Counted from the stretch's first letter, positions 1-8,954 are shown. The stretch: 64,000 nt of DNA from Phocaeicola abscessus CCUG 55929 (GCF_000312445.1 NZ_HE997185.1:62001-126000), one strand, 5' to 3'. Notes: generated by a model from the letters alone, not told the origin. Made by a program: numbers and translations.

Positions 1-1251
1 ATAAGACTGGTCTTTCAACTCCACCTTTGCCATGCACATCCCTCCCTTTGCGTCGGATACTGGCTTGGCTTCCATGCCCGATACGATGAAAGTTCCCTTG
101 TTGTGCCCGCAGAAGATGTGCTTTCCCCACTCCTTGACGAACCATGCCTGCTCCTCCATACCCGGAACCGGTTCGGCCTTTCCGTCCTTTAATCGGTAGA
201 GCCCCTGATTGGAAGCGACGTATGCCTCATCTCCCCTCACCAACACATCGTATACCATGCCTATCTTTCGGAACGGAGGCTCGTAATAGTATATCAGGGA
301 ATTGTTCTGTATATAGGCGATACCTTCGTCCAGAGCCGCCCACAGATTATTGTTGTCGTCGCAATACAGCTTCAGGACGGTGTTATTCCGCAGCCTGTTG
401 TCCGTACTGATCTTCCACAGCAGTCGTCCTTTCTTATCCAACGCATAGATACCGTCGGATATGGTGCCAATAACGTAGCAACTGTCTTTAGTCATCACGG
501 CACGATTAATGGTATGCTTCCTGAAGAGGTCGTCGCACTCAGTCTTCCACCTTTCCACCGCCCCGTCGCGATAGAGGAAGCCTCCCTGATTGCGGGTAAG
601 CATCAAAACGGTATCTCCATAAGGAAGTCCGGCTAACACATCGCTGTCACCGAAAGCTTTCCTGGGAATCAGTTCTTTCATTTCTCTGTCGGAAAACACG
701 CAAAGTCCACCGTCTATTCTTTGGGAATAACAAATACCTCCAACTTGAAACAGGTTAAGCGGAAGGTCCTTCAGCCGAACGCCTCTCACCGAATTTCCAC
801 TATAAAAGAAAAGAGAACCGAACGAATGAAACACGATTTCTCCCTGAACGCAAAGAATATCCCATATTTCGTCGTTATGAAAACTGAAATTCTTCACTTC
901 ATTTTTCAGCGAGTGATAGGCAAGCGTGTTGTAAGGGGTACGTTCGAAGTAGCCGAATTCTTCGTAGGAGCCTACATAAATTTTCCCGTCTTCGCCTATA
1001 TAGATGGCGCGCACAATTCCCTTCGTGGGCAGTTCGTACAGCCTCCAGACGTTTCCGTCAAACTCCAGCAGTCCATTATTATTACCAAAATACATCACTC
1101 CTCTTTCATCCTGTGCTATGGACCAATTCTGAATACCGGCATTATAATCCGACACCGAATAATTCCTCACTATAGGAGAAAAAGGTATAGGTGAACCTTG
1201 TAGTAAACTACTGAAAACCCAAAGAACGAAAAACGTTATTGCAATCCTCAT
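1..1251 (-). CDS. Two-component-regulator-type propeller protein, C-terminal part outside the window
   Basis: An open frame runs without a stop from an ATG at 1251 to the left edge, giving 417 N-terminal residues. A signal peptide (MRIAITFFVLWVFSSLL) is followed by repeated propeller-blade motifs such as WSIAQDERGVMYFGNNNGL near residues 43-61, then ALDEGIAYIQNN and VASNQGLYRL. This is the Reg_prop arrangement of periplasmic sensor domains. In related Bacteroidales proteins with a similar N-terminus the missing part usually holds a triple-tyrosine domain, a membrane helix and a cytoplasmic DNA-binding domain of LuxR type, but that part is not visible here. The start is supported by a -7 box at 1278-1285. 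The ligand and the regulated genes cannot be read from the sequence. Confidence 0.75.
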   Translation of the reverse strand, partial: MRIAITFFVLWVFSSLLQGSPIPFSPIVRNYSVSDYNAGIQNWSIAQDERGVMYFGNNNGLLEFDGNVWRLYELPTKGIVRAIYIGEDGKIYVGSYEEFGYFERTPYNTLAYHSLKNEVKNFSFHNDEIWDILCVQGEIVFHSFGSLFFYSGNSVRGVRLKDLPLNLFQVGGICYSQRIDGGLCVFSDREMKELIPRKAFGDSDVLAGLPYGDTVLMLTRNQGGFLYRDGAVERWKTECDDLFRKHTINRAVMTKDSCYVIGTISDGIYALDKKGRLLWKISTDNRLRNNTVLKLYCDDNNNLWAALDEGIAYIQNNSLIYYYEPPFRKIGMVYDVLVRGDEAYVASNQGLYRLKDGKAEPVPGMEEQAWFVKEWGKHIFCGHNKGTFIVSGMEAKPVSDAKGGMCMAKVELKDQSY

Positions 1252-1277
1252 GAGTACTATTTATAGGTATCTACCAA

Positions 1278-1285
1278 CAAAGATA
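1278..1285 (-). promoter_or_regulatory. Bacteroidetes -7 box for the propeller regulator, with palindrome upstream
   Basis: TATCTTTG on the minus strand fits TAnnTTTG and lies 26 bases before the ATG at 1251. A perfect inverted repeat (TTTTTACG, 4-base gap, CGTAAAAA; 1289-1308) occupies the -7/-33 spacer region, where an operator would sit. Confidence 0.5.
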
Positions 1286-1336
1286 CATTTTTTACGTTTT
1301 CGTAAAAACAAAATCGCAGATTATCCTCTTTTATAG

Positions 1337-1459
1337 AGAGATAACCCGCGACAGAAAATTTCTTTTATCAAGTTAGGCGGGAAGGTACTTTATAAGGCTT
1401 CGGACTTGGAAAGGATACAGGAGGAGAACTACAAGGATAATAGTACCGTAATACCTTAA
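1337..1459 (+). pseudogene. Remnant of a helix-turn-helix (excisionase-like) protein, C-terminal part only
   Basis: After a stop at 1334-1336 the plus strand encodes about 40 residues ending in TAA at 1457-1459. They include ISFIKLGGKVLYKASDLERI and EENYKD. The pattern of basic turn, KLGGKVLYK wing and DLERI helix is the C-terminal half of the small MerR/excisionase-like HTH_17 proteins common on Bacteroidales mobile elements. The N-terminal half of the domain is missing and there is no start codon, so it is called a remnant. It lies between the propeller regulator and lipB with no other mobile-element gene beside it. The family call is by eye from a short stretch. Confidence 0.5.
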
Positions 1460-1470
1460 TAAAAATGTGT

Positions 1471-2190
1471 TTATAGCATACGAAAAGGAGAAGTCGAAAC
1501 GGATTGGGAGCTTTTCGGGGAGAGGTTGGGGGCGATAATCTTCAATAAACCCAACAAAGCCGACTGCAGCCGCAGTCGGACCTCCTCGACAGGTATTTCG
1601 TATCCGAGCTCTTCGGCGAGGGAGGTAACGCCTTTATTGACGAACCCGCACGGATGGATATGTCTGAAATAACGCAGGTCGGTATTTACGTTGAGTGCTA
1701 ATCCGTGCATGGTCACGAAGTGACTGCTCCGAACTCCGATGGCGCAGATTTTCCGTTCGCGGGGAGCGCCCACGTCCAACCATACGCCGGTGGCTCCACT
1801 TACTCTTTGTGTCTTGATGCCGTACGAGGCACAAACGCGAATCACGGCTTCCTCCAGGCGGCAGATGTAGGCTTTTAGCCCCAAACTGAACTCCTCGAGA
1901 TCGAGGATGGGGTAACACACCAACTGTCCCGGCCCGTGATACGTAATGTCGCCGCCGCGGTCGGTACGGAAAAGTTGCGCTCCCACTGCCTCCAATTGCG
2001 CTTCGTTCAGCAGTAGATTGGTCGCTTTCCCGCTTTTGCCCAGTGTATAGACGTGCGGATGCTCTACGAATACGATCCGGTTCGTGTAAGGCCGCCCGTT
2101 TAGTTTCGCCTCCACGAGGTCTTCGAACAGTTTCTCCTGTCGCTCCCAAGCTTCGGCATAGGGTACCGTTCCCCAATTTTCTACATGCAT
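1471..2190 (-). CDS. lipB: Octanoyl-[acyl-carrier-protein]:protein N-octanoyltransferase LipB
   Basis: LipB moves octanoyl from acyl carrier protein to the lipoyl domains of 2-oxoacid dehydrogenases and of GcvH, the first step of lipoate synthesis, in the cytoplasm. The 239-residue product shows the family pattern: RGGDITYHGPGQLVCYPILDL around residues 80-100, KICAIGVR with the catalytic lysine, and the conserved cysteine in HIHPCGFVNKGVTSL. The start MHVENWGTVPYAEAW at 2190 fits the usual LipB N-terminus. A longer reading to 2397 adds a hydrophobic stretch unlike LipB. gcvP, whose glycine cleavage system needs lipoylated GcvH, lies 3 kb away. The C-terminal tail after KIIAPNL looks unconserved. 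Confidence 0.93.
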   Translation of the reverse strand: MHVENWGTVPYAEAWERQEKLFEDLVEAKLNGRPYTNRIVFVEHPHVYTLGKSGKATNLLLNEAQLEAVGAQLFRTDRGGDITYHGPGQLVCYPILDLEEFSLGLKAYICRLEEAVIRVCASYGIKTQRVSGATGVWLDVGAPRERKICAIGVRSSHFVTMHGLALNVNTDLRYFRHIHPCGFVNKGVTSLAEELGYEIPVEEVRLRLQSALLGLLKIIAPNLSPKSSQSVSTSPFRML

Positions 2191-2322
2191 CGTCGTTCGT
2201 TGAAATGATGTACAAAGAAAGTACAAATCTGTCATGTATCCAATAAAAGATAAAAAGAAAAATGGTTTTACCAGACAACGATAAAAAAGAATGAAAGCCG
2301 CATACGTTATGAAAAAAAGAAC

Positions 2323-2330
2323 TACCTTTG
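2323..2330 (+). promoter_or_regulatory. -7 box of the 2389 gene
   Basis: TACCTTTG matches TAnnTTTG, 59 bases before the ATG. No clear TTTG at -33 is seen. Confidence 0.45.
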
Positions 2331-2388
2331 ACAGGCGAACGCGCAGGAAAAGCGGCGTCGCAAGATGTAACGCAAAGAGCCTATCGTC

Positions 2389-2994
2389 ATGAAACATATT
2401 TTTTATTTATGCTTGTTGCTCTCGATTTCGCCGAGCCTGTTCGCCCAGCAATCGATGGAAAACGACTCTTCGTCCGTCGGACGAACTCCCCGTATCATAA
2501 TTCCCGCGGACATCGACTCGCGGAATCTGATCGAGGAACTGAACGGGGTGAAGGAATTAGATGACGGATTCCTCTTGGATTTGAACCTGAAAAGTGCCTT
2601 GCCTCCTCGCCTATCCTCCTCGTCATTCCTTCAGAGGCTGATACTCGTCGGCTTCCCGACCGTCGACAAGCCGACGGTCTATTTCAAGAAGGCCACGATC
2701 TACGACGTGGTATACGGAGCCGTCCGTCCGTCATACGGCCTTTTCAGTTCGAGTCGCTTCGGGGGGCATGTCTTCCCCGTCGTTCTGCAAAGCGCCGCAT
2801 TCCACTTGAGCAACGGCTGGAAAGCAAGCGTTTTCGGAACATATAACGCCGAGGGACACAAGTTTTTTATTCCCGGTGCGCTGCCGTGGGAAAGGAACGA
2901 TTTCAGAGGAGCCTTCGAAATGAAATCTCCCAATGGGAAATTCGGGATTCGGGTCGAAGTGAGCAAGGAGCGCGAAAACGCCTTCGGGTTCTGA
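2389..2994 (+). CDS. Secreted protein of unknown function
   Basis: The product is 201 residues with a clear signal peptide (MKHIFYLCLLLSISPSLFAQQ) and predicted export to the periplasm or outer membrane. I recognise no family. The mature part has a charged N-terminal third, then alternating hydrophobic strands with many aromatic and glycine residues (GAVRPSYGLFSSSRFGGHVFP, NGWKASVFGTYNAEGHKFF), and ends in a Phe (ENAFGF). Strand-rich segments and a terminal Phe would suit a small outer-membrane beta structure, but this is inference. It has its own -7 box, reads away from lipB, and is followed by another exported protein with its own promoter. Confidence 0.6.
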   Translation: MKHIFYLCLLLSISPSLFAQQSMENDSSSVGRTPRIIIPADIDSRNLIEELNGVKELDDGFLLDLNLKSALPPRLSSSSFLQRLILVGFPTVDKPTVYFKKATIYDVVYGAVRPSYGLFSSSRFGGHVFPVVLQSAAFHLSNGWKASVFGTYNAEGHKFFIPGALPWERNDFRGAFEMKSPNGKFGIRVEVSKERENAFGF

Positions 2995-3047
2995 TCAGAC
3001 AAAAGATATTTTTCGGCTTTTTTATCGCTCGTTTCACGGAGTTGTCC

Positions 3048-3055
3048 TATCTTTG
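3048..3055 (+). promoter_or_regulatory. -7 box of the DUF3298 lipoprotein gene
   Basis: TATCTTTG, 47 bases before the ATG at 3102. A good -33 element is not visible. Confidence 0.45.
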
Positions 3056-3101
3056 CCGATAGACGAAATCAATATTTTATTCATTAAAAACCAAAAAGGA
3101 A

Positions 3102-3956
3102 ATGAAAACCATAAAAGCATATCTATCTGTAGCATTTTCCATCGGGGTGTGCGGTGTTTTATTCGCAGGATGCAATCATCGAAATCAGAATGTAAACTAT
3201 TCTTTCAAGACTGTCGAGAAAAAGGAAATTTATCGGTTGAATGAGGAACAAAATGCTCCCGCCTGCGATTTCGCACTGAAGTTTACTTGCCTCGACGAAA
3301 GGGAGGGCGATTCGATCGCCCGGAAAATCAACCGAAACATCCGTAAAAAAGTATGGGGCGAAGACGCCGGTGCCATGGACAATGAAGAAGCCGTCGAAAC
3401 CTTTTACCGGAAATACATAGCGACTTACAAAGACGAAATAGAAAGCCTTTATAAAGAAGATCAGCACTCTGGAGAGAAACCGGACGAAATGCCGACGTGG
3501 TATAATTACGAATATCGACAGGAAACGGCTGTCGACGGAGGAAAACCAGGCATCCTGAACTACCGATCGACCGTCACGGAATACCGCGGCGGCGCTCATC
3601 CCGCCACGACAACCACATGGTTCAATATCGACGAAAGAACGGGCGACGTGTTGACTTTCGACGACGTATTCATTGCCGGAGCAAGGGAACAGCTGATACC
3701 CCTGATCAAGGAAGAGCTGATCCGTGTAAAAGCCAAACAGCACACCGATCTGAACATTCAAACATGGGACGACCTGAAGAAGAACGGCATCCTGATCGAC
3801 GATACCGGTGAGGGACTCTTCGTTCCCGATAACTTCCTCCTCGAAAAAGAGATGGTCAGCTTCTTGTATAATCAGTACGACATCGCTCCCTACGCCGAAG
3901 GCGCTACGAAAGTCGGCATCTCCTATTCGATGGCGGAGAAGTATATGCTTCATTAA
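3102..3956 (+). CDS. Lipoprotein with DUF4163/DUF3298 (RsiV-like) domains
   Basis: The 284-residue product starts with a lipoprotein signal ending in a lipobox (GVLFAGC, Cys at about residue 24). The body matches the pattern of PdaC/RsiV-type proteins: an N-terminal DUF4163-like half, then NYRSTVTEYRGGAHPATTTTWFNIDERTGDVLTFDDVF, the hallmark of DUF3298. RsiV is a lysozyme-binding anti-sigma factor in Bacillus. Here there is no membrane-spanning anti-sigma part and no sigma gene beside it, so only a surface or periplasmic lipoprotein with this fold is supported. It ends 8 bases before rsmG and may be co-transcribed with it. Confidence 0.7.
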   Translation: MKTIKAYLSVAFSIGVCGVLFAGCNHRNQNVNYSFKTVEKKEIYRLNEEQNAPACDFALKFTCLDEREGDSIARKINRNIRKKVWGEDAGAMDNEEAVETFYRKYIATYKDEIESLYKEDQHSGEKPDEMPTWYNYEYRQETAVDGGKPGILNYRSTVTEYRGGAHPATTTTWFNIDERTGDVLTFDDVFIAGAREQLIPLIKEELIRVKAKQHTDLNIQTWDDLKKNGILIDDTGEGLFVPDNFLLEKEMVSFLYNQYDIAPYAEGATKVGISYSMAEKYMLH

Positions 3957-3964
3957 CCCCGGTC

Positions 3965-4591
3965 ATGGAACTTATTCTGAAATACTTTCCCGACTTGACA
4001 AGCGATCAACAACGACAGTTTGCAGCGCTCGACGCCTTGTACTCGGATTGGAATAGCAAAATCAACGTGATCTCCCGAAAAGACATTGCTCACCTTTACG
4101 AACACCATGTGTTGCATTCGTTGGCTATCCCCAAGTTCATCCGTTTCCGTGCAGGCACCAGCGTTTTGGATTTCGGTACGGGCGGCGGTTTTCCCGGTAT
4201 TCCCCTCGCGATTTATTATCCGGACGTGCGCTTTCACCTCATCGACAGTACCGGGAAAAAGGTCGGAGTGGCTGGCGAAGTGGCTCGAGCCATCGGGTTG
4301 AAGAATGTAACCGTCAGCCATCGTCGGGCAGAAGACGAGATAGGCAAATACGATTTCGTGGTCAGCCGAGCGGTGATGCCGATTGCCGATATGCTGAAGA
4401 TCATTCGGAAGAATATCGTCAAAACGAATAAAAATGCTTTTCCGAACGGGTTGATTTGCCTGAAGGGCGGAGATTTGAACGAAGAAATCAGAACGATCAA
4501 GCATCTTAGCTCGGTCTACGAGCTCAAAAAGATATTCGAAGAGACTTATTTTGAAACGAAGAAATTGGTTCACGTAATCATAAAAGTATAA
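3965..4591 (+). CDS. rsmG: 16S rRNA (guanine-527-N7)-methyltransferase RsmG
   Basis: RsmG (GidB) uses SAM to methylate N7 of G527 in 16S rRNA; its loss gives low-level streptomycin resistance in several bacteria. The 208-residue product has the class I methyltransferase core: SVLDFGTGGGFPGIPLAIYY near residues 67-86, then FHLIDSTGKKVGVA and YDFVVSRAV, all characteristic of the family. Length is normal. The ATG follows the preceding stop by 8 bases, and the next gene begins directly at the stop codon, so the three genes probably form one transcript. Confidence 0.93.
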   Translation: MELILKYFPDLTSDQQRQFAALDALYSDWNSKINVISRKDIAHLYEHHVLHSLAIPKFIRFRAGTSVLDFGTGGGFPGIPLAIYYPDVRFHLIDSTGKKVGVAGEVARAIGLKNVTVSHRRAEDEIGKYDFVVSRAVMPIADMLKIIRKNIVKTNKNAFPNGLICLKGGDLNEEIRTIKHLSSVYELKKIFEETYFETKKLVHVIIKV

Positions 4592-5236
4592 ATGACTATG
4601 ACGATAAAGAAGTTTGAATTCAACATGTTCCCCGTCAACTGTTACGTCCTGTCCGACGAGACGAAGGAGGCGATCATCATCGATGCGGGGTGCTTTTACG
4701 AAGAAGAACGCCGGACCTTGCGACATTATATTGATGCGCATGAATTGAAAGTCAAGCATTTGTTGAATACCCACCTGCATTTGGATCATATTTTCGGAAA
4801 TCCGTTTCTTTACCGCACATACGGATTGAAAGCCAAAGCCAATCAGGAAGACGAATTCTGGCTCGTTCACGCTGACGAACAAGCGCGGGCGTTCGGCCTC
4901 GAACTCCCCGAAACGATGGTGCCCTTAGGAGGCTATGTGAACGACGGCGATCGCATTCTTTTCGGTAATACGGCGTTGGAAGCGATTCATATCCCGGGGC
5001 ATTCACCCGGCGGAATAGCTTATTACTGTCAGGAGAACCAATGTGTATTCAGCGGCGATTCTCTCTTTCAGGGAAGTATCGGACGCGCCGATCTGGCGGG
5101 CGGTAACTTCGACCAATTACGCGAACATATTTGCAGTCGGTTGCTCGTGCTCCCTCCCGAGACGGTAGTCTATCCCGGACACGGCGATGCGACGACCATC
5201 GGCGAGGAAAAAGTGAATAATCCCTTTTTACGATAG
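4592..5236 (+). CDS. MBL-fold metallo-hydrolase (glyoxalase II-like)
   Basis: A metallo-beta-lactamase-fold hydrolase of 214 residues. The metal-binding signature NTHLHLDHIFG is at residues 54-64, followed by HIPGHSPGG, FSGDSLFQGSIGR and YPGHGDATT, giving the HxHxDH, His, Asp and His ligands of the glyoxalase II/YcbL subgroup. The substrate is unknown; small thioester hydrolases of this kind often act on hydroxyacyl-glutathione-like or other acyl thioesters. The ATG directly follows the rsmG stop (TAA then ATG), suggesting coupled translation. A second ATG two codons in (MTIKKFEF) is possible. Confidence 0.85.
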   Translation: MTMTIKKFEFNMFPVNCYVLSDETKEAIIIDAGCFYEEERRTLRHYIDAHELKVKHLLNTHLHLDHIFGNPFLYRTYGLKAKANQEDEFWLVHADEQARAFGLELPETMVPLGGYVNDGDRILFGNTALEAIHIPGHSPGGIAYYCQENQCVFSGDSLFQGSIGRADLAGGNFDQLREHICSRLLVLPPETVVYPGHGDATTIGEEKVNNPFLR

Positions 5237-5261
5237 CATTCATTGATAAACAAGACATAGT

Positions 5262-8111
5262 ATGAAAACAGATTTATTAGCCGATAGGCATATCGGCATA
5301 CGCAAAGCCGATCTTCCGCCGATGTTGAAGAAAATCGGCGTAAAGAGCGTGGACGAGCTCATCGACAAGACGATTCCCTCCGATATTCGACTGAAAATTC
5401 CTTTAGCATTGGCAAATCCGATGACCGAACGGGAATTTTTAGAGCATATCGCGCAATTGGCAGCCGAAAATAAACGGTATACTTCTTACATCGGTATGGG
5501 ATGGTACGATACGATCACGCCAGCCGTCATTCTGCGCAATGTGTTCGAAAATCCCGTTTGGTACACTTCGTATACGCCGTACCAAACGGAAATATCGCAG
5601 GGACGTCTCGAGGCGCTGATCAATTTCCAGACAGTCGTTTCCGACTTGACGGCGATGCCTCTGGCAAATTGTTCCCTGCTGGATGAAGCTACCGCCGCCG
5701 CAGAAGCATCGACCATGATGCACAATCTCCGCAGCCGTGCGCAACAAAAGGCGGAAGCGAATACACTGTTCGTCGACGAACAGATATTTCCGCAGCATAT
5801 CGCCGTATTAAAAACACGGGCTGTTCCTCAGGGAATCGATATCGTGACGGGAGATTATAAAACCTTCGAGTTCACTCCCGACGTATTCGGATGCATCGTT
5901 CAGTACCCGAACAGCAACGGAAACGTAGAAGATTACAAAGCTTTTGTGGAGAAAGCCCACGCAATCGAATGCAAGGTTGCCGTCGACGCCGACATCTTGA
6001 GTCTGGCCCTGCTTACGCCTCCCGGCGAGTGGGGTGCCGACATCACTTTCGGCAGTACGCAACGTCTGGGGATACCTCTGTTTTACGGAGGCCCGTCGGC
6101 CGCTTACTTTGCTACTCGCGACGAATTCAAACGGTTCATGCCCGGTAGAATTATCGGCTTATCGAAAGACAGATACGGGAAACTCTGCTATCGAATGGCG
6201 CTTCAGACACGCGAACAACACATCAAGCGCGAAAGAGCTACCTCGAATATCTGTACGTCTCAGGCTCTCCTGGCCACGATGGCTGGTTTCTATGCGATAT
6301 ATCACGGTAGGGAAGGGATGGAAGCGATTGCAGCACGCATCCATGCGATTGCGGTTTTCCTCGACGGGGCCTTGTCTCGTTTAGGATACGAACAGCATAA
6401 CGAAGTATTCTTCGATACGCTGCGCTTCAGTTTACCCGAACATGTCACGACGCAGAAATTACATACCATCGCGCTGAGCAAGGAGGTTAACCTCCGCTAT
6501 TTCGAGAACGGCGACGTCGGGTTGAGCATCGACGAAACGACCACGTTGAAGGACGTTAACGTCTTGATCGCCATTTTTTCTATCGCCGCCGAAGAAGGCA
6601 TTCAGGAGGTCAAAGATATTCCGTCGGCCGCATTTACGGGCGAGCTTCGGCGTACTTCTTCCTATCTGACTCACGAAGTGTTTCAGAAGTATCACACCGA
6701 AACCGAGATGATGCGCTATATCAAACGCCTCGAACGGAAAGATATCTCACTGACTCACTCCATGATCGCTTTGGGATCGTGTACCATGAAGTGTAACCCT
6801 GCCGCCGAAATGATAGCATTGACCGATTTGGGCTGGACAGGCATTCATCCTTTGGTGCCGGAAGATCAGGCGAAGGGTTACCAGTTGTTAATCCGTAATC
6901 TGACGGAACAATTGAAAACGATTACGGGGTTCGCCGGTGTCACGTTACAGCCGAATTCCGGTGCGGCTGGCGAATATACCGGTCTGCGCGTCATTCGTTC
7001 GTACCTCGAAAGTATCGGGCAAGGGCATCGTCACGTCGTACTGATCCCTTCGTCCGCTCATGGAACGAATCCCGCATCCGCCATTCAGTGTGGATTTACG
7101 ACTGTTACGTGCGCTTGCGACGAAAAGGGCAATGTCGATGTCGACGATTTGAGAGAAAAGGCCGAAGCGCACAAGGACCATCTGGCGGCCCTGATGATTA
7201 CGTATCCCTCTACGCATGGCATATTCGAACCCGAAATCGTCAAGATTTGCGATCTGATCCACAGTTATGGCGCACAGGTTTACATGGACGGCGCAAACAT
7301 GAATGGACAAGTCGGACTGACAAGCCCGGGGATGATCGGTGCCGATGTCTGTCATCTGAACTTGCACAAGACTTTTTCCAGTCCTCATGGCGGCGGAGGT
7401 CCCGGCGTCGGTCCCGTATGCGTATCCGAGCATCTCGTGCCGTTCCTGCCCGGACATCCCTTGTTCGGAGACAGCACGAACGAAGTTGCCGCCGCACCGT
7501 ACGGCAGCGCCGGCATCCTTCCCGTCGCCTACGGGTACATTTGTATGATGGGGACCGAGGGCTTGACCGAAGCCACGAAGACGGCCATTTTGAGTGCGAA
7601 TTACTTGGCCGCCTGTTTGAAAGATACATACGGAATCGTATATACGGGAACGACAGGCTTCGTCGGCCATGAGATGATTCTGGATTGCCGTTACCTGCAC
7701 GAACAGGTCGGAGTGAGCGAAACGGATATCGCCAAACGCCTGATGGATTACGGTTACCACGCTCCTACTCTTTCATTCCCCGTACACGGCACCTTGATGA
7801 TCGAACCGACGGAAAGCGAAAGCTTAGCTGAATTGGATAATTTTGTCGAGGTGATGGAAAGCATCTGGCGGGAAATTCAGGAAGTAAAGAGCGGAGCAGC
7901 GGGTCGGGCGGATAACGTACTCGTCAACGCGCCGCATCCCGAATATGAAATCGTTGCCGATGAATGGAAACACGGCTACGCTCGGGAAAAAGCAGCCTAT
8001 CCTCTTCGAACGGTGCGTGAAAATAAGTTCTGGATCCATGTGGCGAGGGTTGACGACGCGCTCGGCGACCGTAATTTGCTTCCGACCCGTTACGGCAAAT
8101 TCGAATCGTGA
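5262..8111 (+). CDS. gcvP: Glycine dehydrogenase (decarboxylating), P-protein, fused two-domain form
   Basis: The P-protein of the glycine cleavage system decarboxylates glycine on PLP and passes the aminomethyl group to lipoyl-GcvH. At 949 residues this is the long form with both halves in one chain. The N-terminal half begins DRHIGIRKADLPPMLKKIG and contains YTPYQTEISQGRLEALINFQT. The C-terminal half holds SLTHSMIALGSCTMKCNPAAEM and the PLP-lysine motif HLNLHKTFSSPHGGGGPGVGP, with Lys near residue 703. Both are intact. The other gcv genes are not in the window, as is usual where gcvP stands alone. It lies 25 bases after the MBL gene. Confidence 0.96.
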   Translation: MKTDLLADRHIGIRKADLPPMLKKIGVKSVDELIDKTIPSDIRLKIPLALANPMTEREFLEHIAQLAAENKRYTSYIGMGWYDTITPAVILRNVFENPVWYTSYTPYQTEISQGRLEALINFQTVVSDLTAMPLANCSLLDEATAAAEASTMMHNLRSRAQQKAEANTLFVDEQIFPQHIAVLKTRAVPQGIDIVTGDYKTFEFTPDVFGCIVQYPNSNGNVEDYKAFVEKAHAIECKVAVDADILSLALLTPPGEWGADITFGSTQRLGIPLFYGGPSAAYFATRDEFKRFMPGRIIGLSKDRYGKLCYRMALQTREQHIKRERATSNICTSQALLATMAGFYAIYHGREGMEAIAARIHAIAVFLDGALSRLGYEQHNEVFFDTLRFSLPEHVTTQKLHTIALSKEVNLRYFENGDVGLSIDETTTLKDVNVLIAIFSIAAEEGIQEVKDIPSAAFTGELRRTSSYLTHEVFQKYHTETEMMRYIKRLERKDISLTHSMIALGSCTMKCNPAAEMIALTDLGWTGIHPLVPEDQAKGYQLLIRNLTEQLKTITGFAGVTLQPNSGAAGEYTGLRVIRSYLESIGQGHRHVVLIPSSAHGTNPASAIQCGFTTVTCACDEKGNVDVDDLREKAEAHKDHLAALMITYPSTHGIFEPEIVKICDLIHSYGAQVYMDGANMNGQVGLTSPGMIGADVCHLNLHKTFSSPHGGGGPGVGPVCVSEHLVPFLPGHPLFGDSTNEVAAAPYGSAGILPVAYGYICMMGTEGLTEATKTAILSANYLAACLKDTYGIVYTGTTGFVGHEMILDCRYLHEQVGVSETDIAKRLMDYGYHAPTLSFPVHGTLMIEPTESESLAELDNFVEVMESIWREIQEVKSGAAGRADNVLVNAPHPEYEIVADEWKHGYAREKAAYPLRTVRENKFWIHVARVDDALGDRNLLPTRYGKFES

Positions 8112-8130
8112 AGTCTTTACGCAAAGAAAA

Positions 8131-8160
8131 AGAGGTTGGTTCACAAAAGAACCAGCCTCT
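8131..8160. terminator. Intrinsic terminator between gcvP and the thioredoxin-fold gene
   Basis: A 12-bp stem (AGAGGTTGGTTC with GAACCAGCCTCT, one G-U pair) closes a 6-base loop. The T-run lies on the minus-strand exit side, so it best serves the gene at 8190-8690, and it may also stop gcvP transcripts. Confidence 0.75.
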
Positions 8161-8189
8161 CTATTACATGAATTCCCATTCGACAAGTT

Positions 8190-8690
8190 TCAGTTCAAAT
8201 AGGCCTGCAATTGAGCGGGAGTGACATCTTTCGCCATAATTTCTCCGCGCTCGTTCAGCAAGTAATTTCTAAACCCTCTTTCAAGTTGATAAGCCTTGTA
8301 AAGCTCAGAGGTTCGGTCAAATCTGTCAACGTAACAGTTCTCCTCCGAAGATATCCGATCTGTCTTTATTATTTCTTCGAAAACGGACTGGTAATCATCG
8401 AATGAAACTGATACTATTTTTATTCTATTTGCTCGATTTCTGACGGCATGACACACCGTTGCGTTGCGCAATCTCGAAGTTGCATCGTAACCGGCCCAGA
8501 AACTGAGCAGCACCATCTTCCCCTGCAACTCTTTCAAGTTCACCTCCTGTCCGTTCTCCTGAAGCGTAAAGGAAGGAGCGATGTCTCCTATGCTTATCCC
8601 TTCGATATGCGAATCTTTTCCTCTGTACGAAACGGAAAAGACCGAAGTCGCGAGTAACAGAATAAAAATCGATCTTACATTTTTAATCAT
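8190..8690 (-). CDS. Exported thioredoxin-fold (TlpA/AhpC-like) protein lacking CXXC
   Basis: The 166-residue product has an N-terminal signal or anchor (VRSIFILLLATSVFSVSY) and then the TlpA/AhpC-TSA start IGDIAPSFTLQENGQEVNLKELQGKMVLLSFWAGYDATSRLRN. In redox-active relatives the segment after FWA reads xWCxxC; here it is GYDAT, so both active cysteines are absent. A single Cys follows (NATVCHAV). The C-terminal part (YQLERGFRNYLLNERGEIMAKDVTPAQL) keeps the fold. It is probably a periplasmic protein that is not a thiol-disulfide reductase, perhaps a binding or scaffold variant. A TAACTTTG box lies about 110 bases upstream. Confidence 0.75.
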   Translation of the reverse strand: MIKNVRSIFILLLATSVFSVSYRGKDSHIEGISIGDIAPSFTLQENGQEVNLKELQGKMVLLSFWAGYDATSRLRNATVCHAVRNRANRIKIVSVSFDDYQSVFEEIIKTDRISSEENCYVDRFDRTSELYKAYQLERGFRNYLLNERGEIMAKDVTPAQLQAYLN

Positions 8691-8800
8691 ATACTACACT
8701 TTTAGCTCGCTTATCATCGACTCTTTTCAATGTCCTTGTGTTGATAACCTCTTTCATATCCGTTTGAAAATCAATTCGATTTCGGCGATTTAAATTGCGA

Positions 8801-8808
8801 CAAAGTTA
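8801..8808 (-). promoter_or_regulatory. -7 box for the thioredoxin-fold gene
   Basis: TAACTTTG on the minus strand; this implies a leader of about 100 bases before the ATG at 8690. Confidence 0.4.
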
Positions 8809-8954
8809 AAGACTTTTTATTTTTCGGCCAAAGGATCGACTGATAAATTATGTTATATAGCATAAAATTCCCCATTCCATCGTAAAAAAGGCAGACAAGA
8901 TAAGGGGGATTTCGGATAATATTGTGTAATTTCGCCGAGTAATAAAGCCATTTT

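Noticed and set aside
3159-4882. Long minus-strand open frames opposite the lipoprotein, rsmG and MBL genes
   Set aside because: They are antisense shadows; the plus-strand frames carry clear family motifs.
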